From: Mactra quadrangularis
Lineage: Eukaryota > Mollusca > Bivalvia > Venerida > Mactridae
DNA: 64,000 nucleotides
Assembly (NCBI GenBank): GCA_025267735.1
Contig: CM046307.1
Location: 434,001 to 498,000 of the forward strand
Direction of reading: 5' to 3'
In this document: positions 56,053 to 64,000 of the stretch, one piece after another
Layout: every line of letters starts with the position of its first letter
Numbering within the stretch: position 1 is the first letter of the stretch
Notes under the pieces: generated by a model
Database searches by the model: none
Seen by the model: the letters and a program-made list of their open reading frames with translations, nothing else
What the model was told of the DNA's origin: nothing
Position numbers and translations under genes: made by a program

Positions 56053-56275
56053 TGATTATACAGTGGGAGGGTGGGATCAGTAGGGCCCTGACTCCCTTCC
56101 CCTTGAATTTTATTTGATCAAGCAGTGAGAGGGGTATCAGTGGGTTACATACTTCCCCCCTAAAAATTTTCTTATCAAGCTGTGGGGGATTGTTAAGCCC
56201 AGACTCCTTCCCCCTATAATTTTCTGATCAAGTAGTTGGAGGGGAAATCAATACGGGGGCAGAGCCTACCCTAGA
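56053..56275. repeat. ~55-60-bp degenerate tandem repeat, four units
   Basis: Units begin near 56053, 56116, 56173 and 56226 with 'gatcaag(c/t)agtg.gaggggtatca' or a variant. Each runs to 'acttccccc' and 'aaattttct'. Confidence 0.7.
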
Positions 56276-56734
56276 CCTTTCAAATTCTGACTAAACTCGA
56301 GGCTTACAATTTTTGAATTGGAAATATGAAAACCATTCAGTTTAGATCGGCACCTATGTTTTTATTTGAGACATTTTATTGAAATAGTATAACTCAGTAA
56401 TTTGATGTAATGGCATCCATCTAAAAATAGAATGACAATTAAATTTAAATTTTATATTTTATTAAAAACATAAATGTTTTTGATACATTAATGGCTGACA
56501 CTGTCATATATTAATAATAGATGAAATTCTTACAATAAATTGATAGTAATTGAATTTGTTGACGCCAGATTGTTTGCACTCCATGTATCATGTCAACAGT
56601 CTTGTCTTATTGTTATATGATAGCATTGATCTTTATTCCTCGATAGGACATCATGTGACCTCTAACTTGACTTAATTTGGATGACTTATTCTAAATAATT
56701 TCTACTGCTATTCTCTTTCCTACTACTGATTCTA

Positions 56735-56880
56735 ATTCATGTAGGGCAGTGGTCAGGTGGTCAGTCACTGACAAAAGTGTGCGCCTAGTAACTGGTTAAC
56801 AGCTAAATCCAGTGATTTACTGAGCCTTTCTTGGAACCGTGAGTAGGTGGACTGACTTCTTTGGTATGACCCCTCAATGG
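56735..56880 (+). mobile_element. SINE family A, 3' part
   Basis: 'gtagggcagtggtcagg', 'cagtcactgacaaaagtgtg', 'aacagctaaatccagtgat' and 'gagtaggtggactgac' are present in order. The head is missing. Confidence 0.8.
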
Positions 56881-58394
56881 ATTAGAACAAAGCTATTTCT
56901 AACTACTCATAAAGAAAGAAAGACATAGTCTAGTTTTGCACTGACTCACTGATCTGGTATTGTTTAGAGAGAGAGGGGGCTATAAGGCTTATTGTTAATT
57001 GACATCTAAGCCTCGGATAGTCTTTGTAGGGACTTATTTCACTATAATTAAAGAGGGATACTATTGATAATGTCATTAATGTCAGTCTATTCTCAAACAT
57101 CTATATATTATGTACAACAAATATTTCATATGAATATCATTGGTTGATTGTTGCTTAGGATGGTATAAACAGTCTGATGTTGTTTTTATTGACATCTTGG
57201 TAGCAATGTTGTTTATGGTGTTATAGATGTTTGATCGTTGTCTCTCAGTTCTTATATAGACTACTTCATGGGTCAGTGCAAGATTTACCATGTAGTAAGA
57301 CTTATGTTTTGCTCTGACCCATCATACTTGTATCTTAAAGCTACAGTCCCATAAACATAAAAATAGCTGTGAGGGCACCATACAGGCGGCGTGTGATCAA
57401 GCTCCACAAGGACACATTACGAAATCTTGAGTACCTGTAAGGACTGTTACCTTTTTTACAGGGTGTGTGAGATGAGCCATGGTTACATGTATCAGTTTCA
57501 AAGTCAAAGCGTGAACAAAATCGTGGCAGAGTATGGATTAAACTAGCATATTTTCCAGCTACGGCTCCGTACTGGTGGGTTGTTTTGTGCCGTGTGCGTA
57601 CCATCACCTTAAACGCTAGGCTTCCCACAACCTACTGCTGTCTGCACATACGGGTCTGCAACAAGCCACGATTTTAAGGGACTGAGGCATAAGTCTATAG
57701 GAATACTAAATCTTTACAGAACTTAAGAATATGATTAAAAAGCCCAGGTCGATCCCTCCCTCCCTTCCCTGCCTCCCTTTCCTCCCTCCCTCTTAATGAT
57801 GCCTGCAAATGATCTATGGTGATGGTTTCATCTAATGAATCATCTAAATAGGTCAGCATAAACTATTCTTACTACATGTAAATGAAGAAAAATATAATCT
57901 AGTTTAATGCACTGACCCATCAATTTTTTATTTTTAATTGAACATTCATATAATTACAAATACAATCAGTTGAATATTTCGACTTCTACTTTTTGTCCCT
58001 GAGGGTACAATCCTGTATATTTACTGAATAGGATTGTTGCTAAAGGATTGGCATTAATTAAATTGTACTGTAACATTGTTGCATGTTGTATTGTTTATGA
58101 TTGTGTTTACTTATATAAACACTAAAGAGAATGTTGAAGTACTTCAACGTCAATGGTGTTACTTGGCAACATCCAGGGTGTAGACATCTACGCCAAAGGT
58201 AGGGAGACATGAATGAGGGATAGATTTATTGGAAAAATCTTCCACTCCATTTAATTTGCATTACATTTATTTCGATCTAGTCTGCTTCAATTAAATGTTT
58301 GTATTTATGTGTTTTTAATTGTCCTTGAACATACTGAAGTTTGCAAATAAACACAGGGGGGGCAATCTTACTAAACCTGTGGCTATCACAATGT
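56881..58394. other. No gene supported
   Basis: It includes a more GC-rich island (about 57340-57690) bounded by 'aagctacagtccc' and 'ttttaagggactga', which may be ends of a small element. A polypyrimidine run (ccctccctccc) lies near 57748-57790. The minus frame at 57628-57341 is not recognised as any family. Confidence 0.35.
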
Positions 58395-58399
58395 TACTA

Positions 58400-58735
58400 A
58401 CTTACCTGCCAGCCCCTGCTAGTCCATAGTGCACATGTCTACTTATCAAGGAGTTGTGCGTTTGATCCCAAGGAGGGCATACTTTTCTGGAGCTTGGTCA
58501 ATAAATAGTTTCTATGGCCATTCTCCCTCCTACCACTCATTCTTTATAATGTAGGGCAGTTGTCATCCTCTGGGGTAAGAAAGCACATAGTAACTAAAAA
58601 TGAAAAATCTTGTAACTGGCTAACAGCTAAATCCAGAGATTTGGTTTTACCAGGAAGGGAGAGTAGGTTGACTGACCACTGTGATATAACAGACACAATG
58701 TGTTGCTATGTTGTTAAACCCTTCAACAACAATTA
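58400..58735 (+). mobile_element. SINE family A, near full length
   Basis: The head carries 'tagtccatagtgcacatgtc' and a B-box-like 'tgtgcgtttgatcccaagg'. The core and tail follow in the usual order and end in 'ttgttaaaccc' and 'caacaacaat'. Confidence 0.85.
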
Positions 58736-61700
58736 GCTTACTTGTGGTTAACTCTAAACTGTTGTGAATGTGTAGCCAACTCAATCCAAATGAGAGCCAG
58801 CTCAACACCTGAACAGAAAGTCAGCTATAGAAAAACATTTTACTACCTTGTCCATAGTGTCTGTGATTTCTGTCAAGTGAGGTACTAGGCCTACATACAG
58901 GGACTCATATTTATGACTCATCACAAAACTAGTCTAACTACATGTAAATAAAGAAAGATATAGGCTTGTATTGCACTGACCTGTGTATGTATAAACTAGT
59001 GGGAAAAAGTCTAGGAGACTGATTGAACTTAATTACACAACAAAAACAACAATATGATGAATTATTCATGTAAATGTGTCTTCTCTTTAATTGATAATAA
59101 ACAATCATGCATTGAGTTGTATTTGTTTTGTTGGTTCATTTAGTTTGGTTTGGTTTTCTTGGTGCTGTCAGTAGTGGCCTTAAGTCGCCTTAGATTTTCT
59201 TGAACACTAAGCCCAGTTTATTATGTTATATAGTAACAGTCTTTGCCTTAACCCACTAGCCTGAAGCCCAGGGCTAGTGAAATTATTTTACATAGTCAGG
59301 CTAGTTGATAAGTTTGCCCTGGCTTTACTATAAAACATGATAAATCAGGCTAGGGCTTGAGATAATTTAAAGCAATGACTGTAGTAATTAACAAAATTAT
59401 CAAATAGGCTGACTCTATGAAATAAGTAATTTTTCTCTAGCCTGAATCTAATTTCACCAGTTCCAGAATTTTTTATAGTTGGTGTAGCCGATGACTGTGT
59501 TTTACATTGCTCTTTGTCAAGATATCAGTCATATGGTGATGGTCAGTCCTCCTCGGTGTTTCTGGAGAGGGTTTTATCTCTAGACTTAAGTTTTGAACCT
59601 GTGCTTGAAGTGCAAAACCCAAGGCAGTCACTGACAGCTGTCTTACTTGATACAGTGGTAATCGTGAAAGTAACTGTAGAAAGTATAGCATGGTATTTTT
59701 GTCCAGTTTGAAATTATGGGTCACTTGACTACTGGATTGACAAACCCACTTACTAGATAGCAAGTAATAATTGAAAGATGAAAGAAATTACTATCAAGCT
59801 GAAAAAATTGTATTAAGTTTTAATAGTCAATTTAAGTTAAGATCTTCAAATTAACTTGATTCCTAATAAGTTTTGAAATTAGAATCTCTTAAAGTAGTAT
59901 TTATTTCTAGTTGATAAATTATTCCATTAAAATACCCATAGAAAAGTTGTATAATGCTAAATAATTACTTGTTAACATTATTGCTATAATAGTTCATCAT
60001 GCTTGAATTACAATTACTGTAAATATCAGAGGATATTCAAGTTTCCATTCAGTTTCTACCACTGTAATGTAACCCTAGTTACCTTCATTCTATGAGGCTA
60101 ACAATACAATACATTTAGGTACTCTTGAGGTTCATATCTAAACAGGATTTTGTTTTGTTTTCTTGTTTTATATATTTATTTCAATTCTAGTGTCACTCAC
60201 CAGGTGCACACCATTACCCCACTGATTTAAAAAAATACTCACTTCACTACCTCACGATCAATTAAAGTAGATACTCATATTTATGTACAGAAATCATTGA
60301 ACAAATCACGTATTTAAATCAGAGGGGTTTATATATTTGCCACTGACAGTGGAATAAATTCTAACAATGATGTGCCTACTAAATTCAAAATGACATTATG
60401 TAGGCAAGCCATCAATGGAAGGCTGTTAATTATTCTTTTTGCAAGTGTGAGGCCTGTCTGTCTCGTCTGGAGTGAAGTTTTCCTCTCCATGATTGCAAAC
60501 ATACAATGCAAACTTATATAGCCTAGGAGATATTTATCTATGAGGCATTGTTGAATTATAGTATATACTAATCTATTTTTGTCTTACAATAGTTTAAAAA
60601 AACACTTGAAAACTTTTACCATGATTTATTGTATGTATTTGTATATAATGTGTGTCAATTATTATACTACACTGATTCCTACCAATGATGTTTCGTATAT
60701 TTTCGTCCGTCTTGTTATATTTGGAGATGTTATCTGTGTTTTGAATTATTTACTGTTTGCATGACAAACTTTAGTTACTATGTAAATGATCAAAATGATT
60801 GAATAATGAAGTAATGTAAATTTCTATTTTAAATTTTTCTTTTGATATTTGGTATGAAAGCCTCATCGGTAACCATAGAAACTATATGTATTTTTTTCCT
60901 TTCATTGCAACTGAAGAGTATTTAGTAGGGTGCTTACTGTTTTATCAAGGATCCAGAAAGAATCCCTAGGCAGTTATTCAGAGATTCCTTCTTAATGTTA
61001 CGTTCTTCTCAATTAATAGACAAACAAAATAAGATACAGATTTACACACATAAGTTGTGATGAACATTATTCATGGGAACTCAAATTCATGTATAAAAGC
61101 AATTTAAAGGGATCTTGGCAGAATCCCTTAATCATCACTGGGATTCCTATGAAGTTTTTTGGCTCCTTGGAATCCCTTGACACTGTTAGTGTCAAACCCT
61201 GGTGTTTAGTACCTTCACTTGAAAGAAGAAGAATACTCTGTTTACCTTGTAATATTATGATGAAAAACAGTTTCTGTCACTCAAGGCTATTGCATCTCAG
61301 CCTTTTGACCGCTGTATCACAATAATTTTGGCAAATTGCAGAGCTTGGCTTAGACTTTGTAAGATTGTTGCAAAACATTGATAATAAACATGCTCATTTT
61401 GTTAGTAACATTTTAGAGTAAGTGCAGCAGTTTTTCTTTGTTGTAAGGTCACAAAATGTTCTGAGGTTCCAAGTTCCTTGATTTCCCTTGAATGCTTTTT
61501 TTGTTTTCGTTTGCCCAATTATTGGGACTTAGTAAATAGTTGGGTATTTAGAGAATTCTGCATTTTTTTTAGGGTTAAGCTTTTCATACCTGTTACTGTA
61601 CTGTACATAACAATTTAAAATGTGAGCTGTTCTTAGTCTTAGTTCTTTAAAGTTTTTGCGTGATATAACAAATGGAAAGTCTCTAAATTCTGAATGTTTA

Positions 61701-62140
61701 AAAGTAATGTTGTTTATGTATTCCAATGTTTTATTCCATTGTGTATAACACCATGACAAGCTCTTAAGGCCAAACTCTCACTAACTGTGCATATAGTAAT
61801 GATGTTACATGACAATATATTGGTTTTGACAGTTTCTCTCCTAGAAATCTATTATTTGTATTGGCCTTTATAATATCTTAGCTGAGACTTGCATGCAGCT
61901 TATTAAATTAGTGATTGATAACTGTGTTGAATTTATTGTCTTCATTGTCGGAACTTTCGTTTTTTCAGATACTTTGATTTTCTTATATATGGAATTGTTA
62001 AATTGGACCCTTATAACATGACTGATGCAGGGGTCAACATATATATTTAAAAAAAGATTACATGGTTGGACAATCAGCTCTATAATGCTCGAACCAACCA
62101 AATGTTTACTAGCTGTAGCAAGTTTTCCATACCCAAATAT
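58736..62140. other. No gene; second 'ggctagt' repeat copy at 59255-59345
   Basis: About 3.4 kb of AT-rich sequence. The only repeat recognised is the second copy of the 'ccactagcctgaa...ggctagttgataa' unit, extended by further 'ggctag' and 'agcctga' motifs to about 59460. No coding frame is supported. Confidence 0.4.
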
Positions 62141-62543
62141 TAGGGCGGTCACAATATACCGGTATATTGCAATACGCGGCTGCAGCAATACGTACTGCGG
62201 TACAATTTTAATGTACCGGTATTTGGCGATATTTTTTATTTCAATGGAAATTTCTTCCCGTCGCGAAACAAAAGTAGCGAAACGTCAGTTTTTCCATTGT
62301 TCATTCTATCTAACCTGAAGTTGCAAGAATTTAAGCGAACGGGACAGTCCTTAAATGACCGTAAATACTTAAAGAGATTAGATTCTATTAGTAGCTGCCT
62401 ATAAGATTTGCAGTTTTTCTGTTAAATACAGTGGAGAAACTACGAATTTAAAAGCCCACAATATATCGTGGTACGTATCGCGATACGCTGACAGCGTATT
62501 GCAATATACCGCGGTATGCTTCTGGCATATCGTGACAGCCCTA
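62141..62543. mobile_element. hAT-type MITE with perfect 8-bp target duplication
   Basis: It begins TAGGGCGGTCACAATATACC and ends ATATCGTGACAGCCCTA, an inverted repeat typical of animal hAT elements. Both sides are flanked by CCAAATAT, an exact 8-bp duplication as hAT elements make. Inside, 'gcaatatac.gcggta' palindromes recur near both ends. No transposase. Confidence 0.95.
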
Positions 62544-62977
62544 CCAAATATAGGTTGTGAGGGGCAATAGGATGACTTTTAATGTCTTACCCAGGCTATT
62601 GCTGAGAAATCTTGTAGGCTTTCTCATTTGTCACCAGGGACCAGGAAATTCGCCGAAGTCAATCGGTCCAAAGCCGTCCGAGTACCGGATACGGGTTTTA
62701 ACGTGTACCGTACGGACCCGACCGTTTACTGTACTTTATTCACGACCATGTTAGTACTTATCTTTTGCTCCCTTTTATTAGGAATGCATACGATACATTG
62801 GCATTGTTTGTTTAAATTTTTACAAAACTTAACTTCTATCTAGCATAAAAACGTGTTTTCCGAAATTACTCCCCGCAATCGTCGTTCAGTTCAATAAACA
62901 GAACTTGAAAAAGACTGTTTCATCTAGTTCTAATGTTGTTGGAAAACTCCGTCATAATGTGGGGGAATTATTTTAAC

Positions 62978-62989
62978 TGCGCATGCGCA
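62978..62989. promoter_or_regulatory. NRF1-type site TGCGCATGCGCA
   Basis: A perfect 12-base match to the palindromic NRF1 consensus (YGCGCAYGCGCR) in otherwise CpG-poor DNA. In animals this site is mostly found within core promoters of housekeeping genes. Confidence 0.5.
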
Positions 62990-63801
62990 AAAAACGGGTC
63001 CAAAGTAAATGTCTCTCATTTAAGCATCGTTTGCAAACGTAAAATAATGATAAGCTTTTTTAATTACACACGTAGATTAAAACGTTTCTCAAACGAAGTG
63101 ACGATTTAGCGTGGGTCTCGAAAATGTATGACATCTCATCACAATGGTTCAAGCGGTTTCGTTTAACACAAAAGATTATCAAATCGTGCATAGTACACCT
63201 ATTTATAGATAAATTAATGACAAAACTGTTCGTTTTGAAAATTATTTTCGTTGAATTTGGAATTTAGACCAGTTCATTGTTATTGTTATGATGTCTATAA
63301 ATAGTAACAAGGAGATGATAAAACTACAGGTAACCGTTTGCTGGTTGGCAAGAAATGATAGCGAGTAAATACAATGAAAACACTGTAAATATAAAATTGC
63401 AATTACTAAGTCATTTGTCATCAAACAATTAAGTATTTTATATCACTAGAAAGGTCTTGAAATTCATATTTTGAATATTTAAAAATTATTTGTCAAAAAA
63501 AGAATTGTTTTTTATAAGCGAGTGTTTAAACCTAGTGCTTCAAACCGGCAAGAAGATAGACAAATGATAGTTCAAATGACAGGTTTAAATCACCTCGTAT
63601 ATTTTTTTTAAATCAAAATTTTGGCAATTTTTTAAAAATATGAATTTCAAAAGCTTTCTATCAATATAAATATCATAAAAATCGGCCAACAAATAAAAAA
63701 GTTATCTTGATTTAAAAATTCTGCTGCTATCAAATGTATGTAAACTTTGGTTTCTTTCTGCCAAACAGTAAATCGGCCAAAAAATTGGTAGCATGTGCTT
63801 G

Positions 63802-63809
63802 TGACGTCA
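63802..63809. promoter_or_regulatory. CRE-type site TGACGTCA
   Basis: A full palindromic CREB/ATF site. With no exon attached, its role is unknown. Confidence 0.3.
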
Positions 63810-64000
63810 TCCGTAAACTGGTCCTTTATCATTTGTTCATCAAAGAAGAGAGAAGTGAGGTTGAATTTTGATCATCAACAACTGTACCTTCGATTTATAA
63901 GAATTTGCGTAGATACATGTCCTAAGATAATTTCTTATTATGCACACCTCAATTTAAGACGTAAAAATAAATCGGAGACATAGATCTAATTCCCTGAATA

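Larger units (their letters stand above)
62544..64000. other. No gene seen; isolated promoter-type sites
   Basis: Apart from the NRF1-type and CRE-type sites listed separately, I see no exon, RNA or repeat. A transcription start may lie here for a gene beyond the window. Confidence 0.4.

Noticed and set aside
57341..57628. 95-codon minus-strand frame in a GC-richer island
   Set aside because: I recognise no family, the composition is mixed and the borders look like ends of a small repeat. It is noted in the region entry only.

Overview
The window is animal nuclear DNA, AT-rich and dominated by introns, intergenic sequence and transposable elements. Three things point to a lophotrochozoan, most likely a bivalve mollusc: a six-exon plant-like cryptochrome gene, several families of short tRNA-headed SINEs, and a 'tatacccccgc...gcgggggta' repeat of a kind I associate with bivalve genomes. 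The species cannot be fixed by eye. No prokaryotic operon, rRNA gene or CRISPR array is present.

Layout. 0-5.3 kb: decayed coding fragments. These are a duplicated frameshifted ORF, two exons of an SGNH-hydrolase-like gene whose inferred splice donor is broken, the 3' end of a 5'-truncated LINE, and a fragment resembling protein-primed DNA polymerase B. 5.4-15.3 kb: repeats only. They include a ~190-bp tandem repeat, a 1.9-kb element with ~520-580-bp inverted arms carrying YY1-like sites, a poly-G/poly-C MITE and a CpG-rich MITE. 15.7-17.6 kb (minus): an intact intronless SLC5 sodium/solute symporter, 637 aa, closest in my reading to sodium-coupled monocarboxylate transporters. 18.4-25.5 kb: a MITE rich in ACTTAAGT palindromes, a decayed Tc1/mariner element, SINEs and small MITEs. 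28.4-35.1 kb (minus): a nearly full-length endonuclease/reverse-transcriptase LINE. It is interrupted by a 2.7-kb DNA element with ~370-bp inverted repeats full of TTCCCGATCGGGAA palindromes, and that element itself holds a SINE. 37.5-38.0 kb: a 43-bp minisatellite. 38.9-45.7 kb (minus): the cryptochrome gene. Its six exons join with GT-AG borders and consistent phase into 790 codons, and its N-terminal extension carries a ubiquitin-interacting motif and a basic nuclear-localisation-like tract. 46-64 kb: SINEs, hairpin MITEs, a hAT element with a perfect 8-bp target duplication, one candidate internal coding exon at 53.8 kb, and an isolated NRF1-type site.

The two firm host genes are the SLC5 transporter and the cryptochrome. 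Nothing suggests that they form one pathway. The most interesting items are the UIM-bearing cryptochrome, with a D-box/E-box-like sequence beside its start codon, and the nested palindrome-rich DNA element whose target duplication can be read from the reading frame it interrupts.
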